Assembly: GCA_016722065.1 (NCBI GenBank)
Contig: JADKGX010000001.1
Location: 1,922,001-1,986,000, forward strand
Direction of reading: 5' to 3'
DNA from: Planctomycetota bacterium
GTDB taxonomy: Bacteria > Planctomycetota > UBA8742 > UBA2392
Length of the DNA stretch: 64,000 nt
Shown: positions 1 to 8,498 of the stretch, piece by piece
Layout: each line of letters starts with the position of its first letter
Numbering within the stretch: position 1 is the first letter of the stretch
Translations under genes and position numbers: made by a program
The notes under the pieces: model-generated
Databases searched by the model: none
What the model was told of the DNA's origin: nothing
The model's input: the letters and a program-made list of their open reading frames with translations, nothing else

Positions 1-380
1 TAATCGGAGACCCAGTACCAGCCGTAATCATCCAGCCAGACCCAATGGCCGTGGCTGTAGGGGCGCCAGTCGTCGTCAAGATCGCTGGGGCGCCAGCATT
101 GGCCCAGGCCTTCAACCTCCACCCAGGTGCCATAGGGCGCCAGGGGCTCATGAAACTGGGTGATTTCGATTTCAACGTAAACGGGTTCCGGTTCAGGCCG
201 TGGCTCTGGTTCTCGCCTTGGCTGGGGTTCGCGTCTTGGTTCTGGTTCGCGCCGTGGTTCTGGTTCCGGTTGAGGCTGACGGTCTGTTTCGACGTACACC
301 GTGCGCGTGTAGCAGCCACTGCCGGCCACCAGCGCCAGCATGGTTACTAACGTAAGCGCAATCGTCTTGCCCAGTTTCAT
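1..380 (-). CDS. Proline/glutamate-rich secreted protein with a DUF6600-like domain (C-terminus cut off)
   Basis: The first ~126 codons of a minus-strand gene that runs off the left edge. It begins MKLGKTIALTLV, a short charged start and hydrophobic stretch ending AGSGC, so an export signal, possibly a lipoprotein signal with an imperfect lipobox. Residues ~34-62 are a Pro-Glu-Arg repeat (PEPEPRREPEPRREPQ), a likely wall- or periplasm-spanning linker. Then comes an aromatic domain with PYGTWVEV, CWRP, PYSHGHWVW and DYGWYWVS, the spacing seen in DUF6600 / YXWGXW-type exported proteins of unknown function. GGAG lies 6-9 bases before the ATG. The family call rests on this Trp/Tyr pattern only; no enzymatic role is implied. 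Confidence 0.65.
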   Translation of the reverse strand, partial: MKLGKTIALTLVTMLALVAGSGCYTRTVYVETDRQPQPEPEPRREPEPRREPQPRREPEPRPEPEPVYVEIEITQFHEPLAPYGTWVEVEGLGQCWRPSDLDDDWRPYSHGHWVWLDDYGWYWVSD

Positions 381-1057
381 GATCATTCTCCGTGATACAG
401 CCCACCGCGTTGGCGGCCCCAACCAGCGCCGCGATCATATCCAGTTTGCTGGCACCAAGACCCGCAAAGCCGTTACAGGCTAGACGCGGCCAGTGGCAAC
501 GGGTTGCAGCCAAAAATCCGGCACCAGCAGTGGCTTGGCGCGGTGCGCCATGAACGAGTGCCACCAGAGTCACAGTGCGTCTACCGAAGTGGCGTTCTCT
601 GCGTCACTTAGGGCAATGTTGACCTCACCGTGAGGCGGCTTGCGCCTGTCCGCGGGGCCTGTGCCTTTTTGGAATCCTCGGGGGCTCATTGAGCGCTTCG
701 GCCCGGGGCCCGGCAATTCGGCAAAGGCAAAGTCAAGCGGCCTGACGCTTCAGGCGGGCTGGGCCCGGCCACCTGGGTAGCACAAAGCCCATGCGGCCGG
801 CTAGAATGAAGCCAGCGGGCTCCGGCACCAAGACGCAGCGGGCAGTGTGCAGCCATACGGCGCTTCAACAATGGCTATAAGAATGGCGTAGAAAAGTAGC
901 CCGACCCCTTTGCAGTTCCCCACTTGGAAAGGGAGTGCCGACAGCATCCATGACGTCGATAGCAGAGATGGCGGTGTTAGTGTATCAGGAATTCCAAAAG
1001 GGCAGACACAACCCGACGGACGAGATCGTTAGGGATTGATTGCAACGGGTGGCGAAT
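381..1057. other. Intergenic region, no gene supported
   Basis: About 680 bases between the divergent left-edge lipoprotein gene and the lipoprotein gene at 1058. Short open frames exist on both strands, but none has a convincing ribosome site or family match. The only structure recognised is a diverged copy of a ~130-base repeat (601-735). A promoter for each flanking gene must lie here but none is clear by eye. Confidence 0.5.
601..735. repeat. Diverged direct repeat, copy A
   Basis: This segment aligns almost without gaps to 2241-2370 at roughly 70% identity by eye. Both contain ACTTAGGGC, then GACCTC/AACCTC, CTTGCG, GGGGGCT and a closing AAAGG(C/G)AAG. Read on the minus strand, both give a similar peptide (GEVNIALSDAENATSVDA versus GEVHIALSIAAKANSVNA), so the unit may be the remnant of a coding sequence. 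The two copies flank the lipoprotein gene and the IS3 remnant. Confidence 0.6.
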
Positions 1058-1573
1058 ATGCGCGTTTTGATCGCGAGTGCAGTTGTTGCTCTACTCATAA
1101 TCGGATGCAGCTCCTGCAAAGTCCAGACCTTCCAAGCCGAGCGTGGCGACGCAGAGGGCTGGCACACGGACGCATTGCACACAGAGCAGCTCATAGACCG
1201 GCTTGCCTCCCTTGACGATGTTCATCCCCACAAGAAGAATTGGAGCGAAGTGTTCACAACATTGTGCACGCTCGATCGACCAGCAGAGCTGTTCGTAATC
1301 TCCGCGCATCTGTTCGATTCTCGACAGACAGCTGAAGTTCAGGCCGTCGATTCTGGGCTTGGCGCAGGAGCTGTTCCATATGTTATCGGAGACGCCCTAT
1401 TCTTCGCATTCCTTTCCCACTTCTATGATCCCAGCCATTACATGGACCGCTCTTTCGCCCCATATCTCACATCCAAGGAGTCTGCTAGGGCATTCATGTG
1501 GACTTTCAAGTTCAGTTTGCCAGCGATGTTAGATCAGTTCGTGTCTGACAAGCAACAATCGCGAGCAGACTGA
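1058..1573 (+). CDS. Putative lipoprotein of unknown function
   Basis: 171 aa. The start at 1058 is preferred to the upstream ATG at 1040 because it gives a compact signal: MRVLIASAVVALLIIGC, with IIGC as lipobox, so the mature protein would be lipid-anchored. The rest (FDSRQTAEVQ, FLSHFYDPSHYMD, SARAFMWTF) has no family I recognise. Base composition is visibly less GC-rich than the neighbours. Together with the adjoining dead transposase and the flanking repeat copies, this suggests an acquired gene. No partner gene is adjacent in operon spacing. Confidence 0.6.
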   Translation: MRVLIASAVVALLIIGCSSCKVQTFQAERGDAEGWHTDALHTEQLIDRLASLDDVHPHKKNWSEVFTTLCTLDRPAELFVISAHLFDSRQTAEVQAVDSGLGAGAVPYVIGDALFFAFLSHFYDPSHYMDRSFAPYLTSKESARAFMWTFKFSLPAMLDQFVSDKQQSRAD

Positions 1574-1653
1574 GCCGGATGAAACAGAACGATGCTGGCA
1601 AGGATCCTTTTTCGTACCAGTTCGAAGTAGAGTTTCTTCCTCGTTGATGGCCG

Positions 1654-2079
1654 TCACGACGCTGTGGCGGCCTTGTTCTTTCTTGCTGCGCAGTCCTTCG
1701 GGGTCATCTAGCCGATCCCGCTGTGGATGCGTCCTTCGTTGTACCAGCGTCGGTGCTCTCCCAGGATCACGCGTGCTTCCTTGAGACCTGAGAAGAGCTG
1801 ACGGTTGAGCAGCTCGTCCCTCAGCCGGCTTTTCAAGCTCTCGATGTAGCCGTTCTCCCATGGGCTGCCCGGTTCCACGAACAGGGTTTGCGTGCCTCGC
1901 TTGGCCAGCCACTCCTTGACCGCCTTGGCTACGAACTCCGGGCCGTTGTCGTTGCGGATGTGGGCTGGTGCTCCTCTTTCCTTGATGACCTTCTCCAAGG
2001 CGTCAATCACGGCCGATGCCGCCGTGCAGAACCTGACCACCGGGGCAACCGGCCGCATGCCGGCCTCGCCGACCAGCAT
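1654..2079 (-). pseudogene. Remnant of an IS3-family transposase (integrase core, OrfB)
   Basis: The minus strand encodes the C-terminal half of an IS3-type DDE transposase: RNDNGPEF (second catalytic Asp), KEWLAKRGTQTLFVEPGSPW, NGYIES (catalytic Glu), RLRDELLN and RRWYNEGRIHSGIG. It is broken twice. The N-terminal half, with the first catalytic Asp and OrfA, is missing: homology fades upstream of about 2050. In addition the conserved Tyr codon after HSGIG is TAG (1708-1710), after which the frame continues with the family-typical MTPKDCAARKN to a TGA at 1654. The element cannot encode active transposase. No terminal inverted repeats or target duplication could be identified. Confidence 0.85.
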
Positions 2080-2240
2080 GGAAATCTGGATCTACGGCAC
2101 AATCGTAGTGAATGCTGAGGGCACCTTGACCATCATGGGCGCGCAACGGCGCATCGGGTACGGCCACCTTCCAGGCCAGCAGCGGGCTGGAAGTCACCCG
2201 CGTGGCCTGAGCCGCCGCATTGACCGAATTGGCTTTGGCT

Positions 2241-2370
2241 GCGATACTTAGGGCGATGTGAACCTCCCCTATACGGCGACTTGCGTCTGCCGTGGGGTCG
2301 TTCGCTTTTAGGGTTCCCTGGGGGCTTTTTGGGCGCGTTGGCCCATGGCTTGGCATTTTGGGAAAGGGAA
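2241..2370. repeat. Diverged direct repeat, copy B
   Basis: Second copy of the ~130-base repeat at 601-735, in the same orientation. It directly precedes the FHA-kinase gene. The open frame of the kinase extends upstream through the end of this repeat (ATG at 2345), but the repeat similarity argues that those codons are not part of the kinase. Confidence 0.6.
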
Positions 2371-2410
2371 GCGGCCTGGCGGGCAACTACGGGCTGTTTT
2401 CGGGGCATAC

Positions 2411-5272
2411 ATGCCACGCATGCTGGTTGAAAAAGGGCCTGACCGCGGCAAGTCCGTCACCATGGGTGCGGGCCAGCAGGTCGTTGTCGGGCGCGACGTG
2501 GCGGCCAACCTGCAACTTTCGGACCAGATGTGTTCGCGCCGGCATTTCCTGATTGCGGCCAAGGGCAGCGTGTTTGGGCTGAAGGACTTGGGCAGCGCCA
2601 ACGGCACGCTGGTCAATGGCCGGCGCATGCAGAACGCGCACCGGCTGGAGTACGGCGACACGATCCAGATTGGCGAAACGCTGATCTCGTGGCTGCCCGA
2701 TGAGCAAACCGACAAAAAGGGCGGGCTGATCGGCCAGCAGATTGGCGGCTATCGCATTGAAGAACGCCTGGGTCGCGGCGCCATGGGCACGGTCTACAAG
2801 GCCACGCAGATGTCCCTGGGCCGCACGGTGGCGCTGAAGGTTCTGTCGCCGGAGTTGACCAAGGACCCCAAGTTCTGCGACATGTTTCTCAAGGAGGCCC
2901 GCGCCGCCGGCGGGTTGAACCACCCCAACATCATTCAGGTGTACGACGTTGGCGATGAGGGCGGGCAGTATTACTTCAGCATGGAGTACGCGGCCAAGGG
3001 ATCAGTGCTGGAGGAATTGGGCCAGCAGAAGAACCTGCCCCTGACCCGTGCCATGAAGGTGATTCGAGATTCCTGTGCCGCGCTGGATTACGCAGAGCGC
3101 AAGGGCCTGGTGCACCGCGACATCAAGCCTGACAACCTGATGGTGACAGAAGACCATACCGTCAAGCTGGGTGACCTTGGGCTTGCCATGAGCACGCAGG
3201 AACTGGCCGCCGAACAGGACGGCGTGTTCGGCACGCCCCATTACATTGCGCCGGAACAGGCAATGGGCAAGCCGATTGACCACCGGGCCGATATCTATGC
3301 CCTGGGTGCCAGCTTTTACCGCATGCTGGCGGGGCGCACGCTGTTTGAGGGCTCCACGGTCAAAGAGATTTTGAAGAAGCAGGTGCGCGACCCACACGAC
3401 CCGATCACGCTGCATGTGCCCAACTGCCCGCCGGGCATTGCGACCATCATTGACCGCATGCTGCAAAAGAACCCGGCCGAACGGTACCAGCACGCCAGTG
3501 ACGTGTTGACGGACCTTGCGAACTTTGAGGCCATGAACGTTCGCCAGTCCACGGGCACGGTTTCGCCCTTTGCGGAACGCCCGGCGGGTCTTGCCCCGGC
3601 GGAATCGCAGGAAATTGCGGCGGCCATGCGCACGCGCAACTTGGCGCTTGGCGCCATTGCCGCGGGCGTGGCGGTGCTGGCACTGGCGATTGTGTTGTGG
3701 CTGTTTGTGTTCAGCACCAATGAGCCTGCAAACAACACGGGGTCCAACACCACAGGCCCGATTGCCGCGGCCAACAACACGCCGGCGGCCAATAACGCCG
3801 GGCTGCCCCAGGACGTACAGGAACACAACGAAAGATTGCGCGAAGCCCTGAACGTGGCCAACTACCAGGTTGGCGTGGAGGGTGCGGGGCGCAAGGAATA
3901 CACCGAAGCCGTGCAGCGCCTGGGCGACGCCCTGGGCACATGGTTGAAAGCCACCGAGGAATGGAAGAACCGTGTCAGTGCGCGGCGCAAGCAACTGGAA
4001 AACGAGCTGCTGAAGCTGAGTGAAGGCGTGGACGGCGTGCGCGCCGAATGGGAAGTCGTGCGCAAAGATGCCCTGCAAAGCGCAGAAGATTTCAAGTTCA
4101 AAGCCGGCGGGGAAAAGATTGCCGTGTTTGTGCGCAAGTTCGAGGCCGATTCGAACCCCGAAGTCAAGAAAGTCAGCGACGAAGCCCGCGACTACCTGGC
4201 CGACAGCAGCATTGGCCCGGGCTATCCGCGCGACTGCCAGTCGATCATGAGCAGTTTTGAAAACGCGGCCAAGAAGGACCGCGAACGTGCCCTGGCGGAA
4301 AAGGATGTCGCGACGCGACTGGCCTCGATGGACACCCTGCAGCAGCGCGTGGCAGGCAAGGCCGCCGATTGCGACGACGACACCTACAAAAAGCGCCTGG
4401 ACAACCTGTCTGGCGAGTTGCTGCGGCTGGTGAACATTCTGCGCGAAGACGCGGCCCGGGCCGAACGCGATGCCCTGGAAGCGGCCTTCAAGCGCGCCAG
4501 CGCGCAACTGGATGTCGCGTTGCGTGCAGCGGCGGCGGACGCGGCGATGGGCAACTTCGCCCAGGCCAACCGGAGGCTGGAGGACTTTGAACTGTCCGAC
4601 CAGGACTACGCACACCAGCGCGATCACGAGCGATTCAAGTCGCTGCGCGAGGATCTTGCGCGCCGCCGCGACCAGACCAACCTGGAGTTCGCATCCATGG
4701 GCGTGGCGGCTTCCAGCCTGACATCGCTGTTTGAGCAAGGCCAGATGATCCGCCGCACACCATGGCCAGAGGTTGTGGCCAAGGAGTTCGGTAGTGTGAA
4801 CGTGGTGTTCAGCCTGAAGGTGGAAAGCAAGATCAAGGACAGCGCCTGGTCTCTGGATCGATTCGACGGCGTGCGCAACATGGGCACCTGGACCTCGACC
4901 CAGTTGACCACGCCCGAGCGCCGCAAGGCCGTGGCCGGCGCCCTGGCGTATCTGCTGCAAAACGACGCCAAGTTCAGCACCGCACTGCTGCGCCCGGCTG
5001 CGGGCCAGACGGCGTGCGCCGCGGTGGGGCTATTTGCCCTGCTGGCGGAAATGGAGTGCTATGATGAGGCCTTCCTGTTTATCGACCTGGCCTGGAAGAA
5101 CACCAAGCAGGGCGATGCGGGGTATGCGCTGGTGCGCGAGTACTACGCGTGGGGCCTGCTGGGGCGGGCCGAGGCGGCGGTGGCAAGTGGCCGAACGGGC
5201 GACGCCAACGCCTACCTGAAGCAGCTTGCCGAACAGTTTGCTGACACACGGGCGAACAAGGGCCGGAAGTAG
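2411..5272 (+). CDS. FHA domain-containing Ser/Thr protein kinase, membrane-anchored
   Basis: 953 aa from the ATG at 2411; the longer frame to 2345 reads through repeat copy B and is less likely. Residues ~3-90 form an FHA phosphothreonine-binding domain (VVVGRD, SRRHF, SANGTLVNGR). Residues ~111-370 form a Hanks-type kinase: glycine loop LGRGAMGTVYKA, catalytic Lys in VALK, loop HRDIKPDN, metal site DLG in place of DFG, and GTPHYIAPEQ. One membrane helix (~411-436) is followed by a ~515-residue extracytoplasmic part, largely charged alpha-helix or coiled coil, with no recognised sensor. The FHA domain at the cytoplasmic N-terminus probably binds autophosphorylated kinase or substrates. The stop lies 7 bases before the HlyC/CorC start, so the two genes are probably co-transcribed. 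Confidence 0.93.
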   Translation: MPRMLVEKGPDRGKSVTMGAGQQVVVGRDVAANLQLSDQMCSRRHFLIAAKGSVFGLKDLGSANGTLVNGRRMQNAHRLEYGDTIQIGETLISWLPDEQTDKKGGLIGQQIGGYRIEERLGRGAMGTVYKATQMSLGRTVALKVLSPELTKDPKFCDMFLKEARAAGGLNHPNIIQVYDVGDEGGQYYFSMEYAAKGSVLEELGQQKNLPLTRAMKVIRDSCAALDYAERKGLVHRDIKPDNLMVTEDHTVKLGDLGLAMSTQELAAEQDGVFGTPHYIAPEQAMGKPIDHRADIYALGASFYRMLAGRTLFEGSTVKEILKKQVRDPHDPITLHVPNCPPGIATIIDRMLQKNPAERYQHASDVLTDLANFEAMNVRQSTGTVSPFAERPAGLAPAESQEIAAAMRTRNLALGAIAAGVAVLALAIVLWLFVFSTNEPANNTGSNTTGPIAAANNTPAANNAGLPQDVQEHNERLREALNVANYQVGVEGAGRKEYTEAVQRLGDALGTWLKATEEWKNRVSARRKQLENELLKLSEGVDGVRAEWEVVRKDALQSAEDFKFKAGGEKIAVFVRKFEADSNPEVKKVSDEARDYLADSSIGPGYPRDCQSIMSSFENAAKKDRERALAEKDVATRLASMDTLQQRVAGKAADCDDDTYKKRLDNLSGELLRLVNILREDAARAERDALEAAFKRASAQLDVALRAAAADAAMGNFAQANRRLEDFELSDQDYAHQRDHERFKSLREDLARRRDQTNLEFASMGVAASSLTSLFEQGQMIRRTPWPEVVAKEFGSVNVVFSLKVESKIKDSAWSLDRFDGVRNMGTWTSTQLTTPERRKAVAGALAYLLQNDAKFSTALLRPAAGQTACAAVGLFALLAEMECYDEAFLFIDLAWKNTKQGDAGYALVREYYAWGLLGRAEAAVASGRTGDANAYLKQLAEQFADTRANKGRK

Positions 5273-5279
5273 CCGCGAA

Positions 5280-8200
5280 TTGGACCCCTTATCCTTACTG
5301 ATCTTTGTTGTCTTGCTGGCCCTGTCGGCGTTCTTTTCGGGCACGGAAACGGCGTTGACCGCGCTTTCGCAGGTGGCCCTGCGCAAGTTGTGCGACGACG
5401 GCAACACCCTGGCCAGGCGCGTGCGCAAGCTGGTCGAAAACAAGGGCCGCGTGATCGCGGCGTTGTTGATTGGCAACAACGTCGTCAACACGGCGCTGGC
5501 CGTGTTTGCCACGCTGGTGTTTGACGGCTGGGCCCGCAGCAGCGGGTTCATTCCACCTTCCATGGCGCCCTTGGCGGCCTCGGCTTCGGCCGTGCTGTTT
5601 CTGCTGGTGTTTGGCGAGGTGCTGCCCAAAACGATTGCCGTTTCCTATTCCACGCGCTGGGCGCTGGCTGCGGCCTGGCCGGTTTCGGCGCTGGTTTGGG
5701 CACTCAGCCCGGTGACGTGGCTGTTGAACCGCCTGGCAGACATGGTGATGGTGGTGCTGGGGCGCAAGGCGGGCAGTGAGGACATTTTTGATGTGCGCGA
5801 AATTCACGCCATGGCCAGCATGGGTGAAGAAAAAGGCGTGATCGATGAACAGGAAGCAGAACTGATCCAGCGCGCCAGCCAGCTCAACGACATCCGGGTG
5901 CGCGAAATCATGATCCCGCGCACGGACGTTTCGGGCATTGATGTCGGCCTGAGCCTGGACGAGATCCGGCTGTTCATTCAGCGCGTGCCGTTTTCGCGCA
6001 TTCCGGTTTACAAGGGCGACCTGGACGACATTGTCGGCATTCTTCACTTCAAGGACTTCTTGCGCCACGCGCCCGAACGCAATGAAGACTTCGACCTGGT
6101 CAGCTTTCTGCACAAGCCGCTGTTCGTGCCCGAAAGCATGTTCATTGGCGACCTGCTGAAGCAGATGCAATCACGCCGCACGCACATTGGCGTGGTACTG
6201 GATGAATACGGCGGCACCAGCGGGCTGATTTCGCTCGAAGACGTGGTCGAAATGCTGGTCGGCAGGATTGAAGATGAATACGACGCCGTCGCCACGCCGA
6301 TTGAGCCGATCGATGAACGCACTGTAGAGGTTGACGGTCGCGTAACCGATGAAGTGCTGTTTGCGCGGCTGGGACTGAACCTGGACGACGAAGCGACGGA
6401 GGGTTTCCATACCGTTGCCGGGTTGGCACTTACGGCGTTCGGGAATATTCCGTCGGAAGGCGACCAGACCACGTATCATGGAATGGAGATCACGGCCCTG
6501 CGCGTGAGGGGTAACCGCGTGCGCCGAATACGCGTGCGGCTGCTGACAGAGGAAGAAACCGCCGATACCAAGAATCGTGAAAGCGGGCGGCGAGTAACCC
6601 AGCGCATTACGGCCGAGCCGGCAGAAACGCCCAGCGAAACAACGCAACGGGCGCAGCACGCAGCAGAGACCCAAGTGGTCAGTCGGGGATTCGCAAGTCG
6701 ATGGATTTTCAAGCGCCAGCACCGGAGCAGCCCGATGAACTTTCCAACCCGGAAGTCGACACACCCCAGGCGCCAAAGCGCTGATTGCGTGATGGCGCGC
6801 AGTCTGGCTGTTGCCATGTTTGCGCTGCTGGCTGCAACACCGCTGTTGGCGCAGACTCTGCCGCCGGGCGTGCAGACGCCAGCAGCGACTGCGGCCAAGG
6901 AATCTTTTGTAGTGCAGCCCAAGAACGTCGCCGCCGGGGCCAAAGATGCCACGATCCGGCTGGTGTGCAACACGGCTTCAGGTTTCAACACCAGCAGCAG
7001 CAAGCCCCCGGTACTCAAGTTCAGCGCCGGCGCCACACTCAAAACCGGCAGCTTTGCGCTGCTGAACGTCAACGAGGCCGAGTGCAAGATTGATGTCGAC
7101 GCCGACGCCTTTGGCACGATTGATGTCTCGCTGGAACTGTATTCCGTCAATGGCACAGCCGTGCTGTCCACACTGCGCGGAACCATGGGCGTGATCGGGC
7201 AGGCCGCCGTCGGTGGCAGCGCGGCCAGCGTGGGTGCCGAAAGCGTGAACCTGGTGCAGGTCAATTCCACGGCGCCACAGGTGGCTGGCAACCTGTTGAT
7301 CAGCGGCAAGATCACCGGCACGGTTTCGATAACGGCGCCCACTGGCACACAGTTCAGCAAGTCTCCAGTCGTGGTGGTTACCGGCGGCACCGCCGTTTCG
7401 CCGGCGCTGGGCACCAACAACACGGTGTTCAGCTTTGGTATTGGCAACCCGGGCCAGGCCGACATCACGGCGCGTGTTACTGAAATCAGCTACAACACCC
7501 AGTTGTTCGGGTTGGCTGGTGGCGTCGAAGGCGCGCTGGCCTGTGAGGTTTCAGGTGCCGCCCTGAGTGGCCAGTCGGCGCTGGTGGTCAACGCCCACAC
7601 CGCCAAAACAACGGTTGCGGGCACCAATGACAACGCGGAAACCCAGCCTTCCAGTGGCCAGACCCCCAGCACGGACCCGGCCCCGGACACGACCCAGCCC
7701 GCAGCCAGCATTAACAACCCCGGCAGCAGCAGCGGCAGCCGTAACCTGCAGGATTCAACGCGTCAGCCCCGCAACCGCAACAACACACAGGACAGTGGGG
7801 GCTCCAACGTGGTGCAACCGGGCGCGGCGCCCGCGCCAAACCGGCCTTCGGCCCAAGGACCCAGCGTACTGCCCAGTCAACCGGGCATGCAGCCGGCGCC
7901 ACCGGCACCAGGCCCTTCCGCAGGAGGGGCCACACCCGCTGGCGGCGGCGCCGGAGAAAGAAACGCCTCCGACGGCACCATGAAGCCCGGCAAGGCCGAA
8001 CCGGCACCCGAGCCCGGCACGACCTCCAGCAAGCAATTGCCCATCGAAGCGGCCGATACCACGATGGTCGTGACTCCCGGGCTGTACTTTTGCGACAAAG
8101 ACTTCAAGCCACTGGGTGCGGTGGTGCTGGACAAGAGCGTTTCCGGCGAGGCCGGATCGCGCGTCTGGATTGTGCTCAAGCGCGCCAAAGACAAAGACCC

Positions 8201-8396
8201 GACCAAGGTGGAATCGATCACCGTCAAGATGACCGTGTGCGGCGTGACGCGTGAATTGAACTTGACCGAAACCAGCAAGGATTCAGGCGAGTTCCGCTGC
8301 GCCAAGGAAGGCGTGCTGCTGCTGTCGGCCGAAAACCCCGACAGCAACACCGAAACCTCGGAAGCCACGCCGCCGAAACTGCGCATTCCGCGATAG
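5280..8396 (+). CDS. HlyC/CorC-type DUF21-CBS membrane protein run together with a secreted protein
   Basis: The open frame gives 1,038 aa, in two unlike parts. Residues 1-422 are a standard HlyC/CorC (CNNM-like) protein: DUF21 helices (FFSGTETALTALSQ, GNNVVNTAL), two CBS domains (MIPRTDVSGIDV; FKDFLRHAPERN) and a CorC_HlyC domain (FHTVAGLAL), the family implicated in Mg2+/Co2+ efflux. The second part has its own start (ATG 6735, GGAG 8 bases upstream), an n-region, hydrophobic core and cleavage site (LLAATPLLAQ), then beta-rich repeats and a Pro/Gly/Asn-rich linker; its function is unknown. A one-base gain in the GGGG at 6685-6688 would end the first protein at a TGA at 6782, overlapping the second start. 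Two genes are therefore more likely than a true fusion. The TTG start at 5280 is chosen because the family begins at the first helix. Confidence 0.8.
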   Translation: MDPLSLLIFVVLLALSAFFSGTETALTALSQVALRKLCDDGNTLARRVRKLVENKGRVIAALLIGNNVVNTALAVFATLVFDGWARSSGFIPPSMAPLAASASAVLFLLVFGEVLPKTIAVSYSTRWALAAAWPVSALVWALSPVTWLLNRLADMVMVVLGRKAGSEDIFDVREIHAMASMGEEKGVIDEQEAELIQRASQLNDIRVREIMIPRTDVSGIDVGLSLDEIRLFIQRVPFSRIPVYKGDLDDIVGILHFKDFLRHAPERNEDFDLVSFLHKPLFVPESMFIGDLLKQMQSRRTHIGVVLDEYGGTSGLISLEDVVEMLVGRIEDEYDAVATPIEPIDERTVEVDGRVTDEVLFARLGLNLDDEATEGFHTVAGLALTAFGNIPSEGDQTTYHGMEITALRVRGNRVRRIRVRLLTEEETADTKNRESGRRVTQRITAEPAETPSETTQRAQHAAETQVVSRGFASRWIFKRQHRSSPMNFPTRKSTHPRRQSADCVMARSLAVAMFALLAATPLLAQTLPPGVQTPAATAAKESFVVQPKNVAAGAKDATIRLVCNTASGFNTSSSKPPVLKFSAGATLKTGSFALLNVNEAECKIDVDADAFGTIDVSLELYSVNGTAVLSTLRGTMGVIGQAAVGGSAASVGAESVNLVQVNSTAPQVAGNLLISGKITGTVSITAPTGTQFSKSPVVVVTGGTAVSPALGTNNTVFSFGIGNPGQADITARVTEISYNTQLFGLAGGVEGALACEVSGAALSGQSALVVNAHTAKTTVAGTNDNAETQPSSGQTPSTDPAPDTTQPAASINNPGSSSGSRNLQDSTRQPRNRNNTQDSGGSNVVQPGAAPAPNRPSAQGPSVLPSQPGMQPAPPAPGPSAGGATPAGGGAGERNASDGTMKPGKAEPAPEPGTTSSKQLPIEAADTTMVVTPGLYFCDKDFKPLGAVVLDKSVSGEAGSRVWIVLKRAKDKDPTKVESITVKMTVCGVTRELNLTETSKDSGEFRCAKEGVLLLSAENPDSNTETSEATPPKLRIPR
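6735..8396 (+). CDS. Probable separate secreted protein with signal peptide (internal start)
   Basis: Alternative reading of the 3' half of the long frame above: 553 aa from ATG 6735, preceded by GGAG at ideal spacing. Residues 1-40 are a signal peptide with a long basic n-region (MNFPTRKSTHPRR), hydrophobic core (LAVAMFALLAATPLLA) and an Ala-Gln cleavage site. Then come beta-strand-rich stretches (ATIRLVCNT, GTIDVSLELYSVNG, LISGKITGTVSITAP) resembling cohesin- or immunoglobulin-like folds. A ~120-residue Pro/Gln/Ser/Gly-rich low-complexity linker follows, then a final domain beginning ADTTMVVTPGLYFCDKDFKPLG. No family was recognised. Confidence 0.6.
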   Translation: MNFPTRKSTHPRRQSADCVMARSLAVAMFALLAATPLLAQTLPPGVQTPAATAAKESFVVQPKNVAAGAKDATIRLVCNTASGFNTSSSKPPVLKFSAGATLKTGSFALLNVNEAECKIDVDADAFGTIDVSLELYSVNGTAVLSTLRGTMGVIGQAAVGGSAASVGAESVNLVQVNSTAPQVAGNLLISGKITGTVSITAPTGTQFSKSPVVVVTGGTAVSPALGTNNTVFSFGIGNPGQADITARVTEISYNTQLFGLAGGVEGALACEVSGAALSGQSALVVNAHTAKTTVAGTNDNAETQPSSGQTPSTDPAPDTTQPAASINNPGSSSGSRNLQDSTRQPRNRNNTQDSGGSNVVQPGAAPAPNRPSAQGPSVLPSQPGMQPAPPAPGPSAGGATPAGGGAGERNASDGTMKPGKAEPAPEPGTTSSKQLPIEAADTTMVVTPGLYFCDKDFKPLGAVVLDKSVSGEAGSRVWIVLKRAKDKDPTKVESITVKMTVCGVTRELNLTETSKDSGEFRCAKEGVLLLSAENPDSNTETSEATPPKLRIPR

Positions 8397-8498
8397 CTGA
8401 CTCAGGCGCCGAACTCGGGCTACTCGGGCGTCCATGCGCTCACCAGCAGTCAGTATGGAGTGATTTGCCTCCATGCAATCACCAGCTGCACCTATGGG

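Noticed and set aside
45..350. A 101-codon plus-strand open frame rich in Trp and Phe
   Set aside because: It is the complement of the Pro/Glu/Arg repeat and Trp-rich domain of the minus-strand lipoprotein gene.
1040..1057. Upstream ATG as the start of the small lipoprotein
   Set aside because: It adds six residues (MQRVAN) before a complete lipoprotein signal and has no better ribosome site.
3002..4960. A 652-codon open frame on the minus strand antisense to the FHA-kinase
   Set aside because: It mirrors the kinase reading frame in high-GC DNA, has His/Gln/Val-rich composition typical of antisense frames, and shows no domain.
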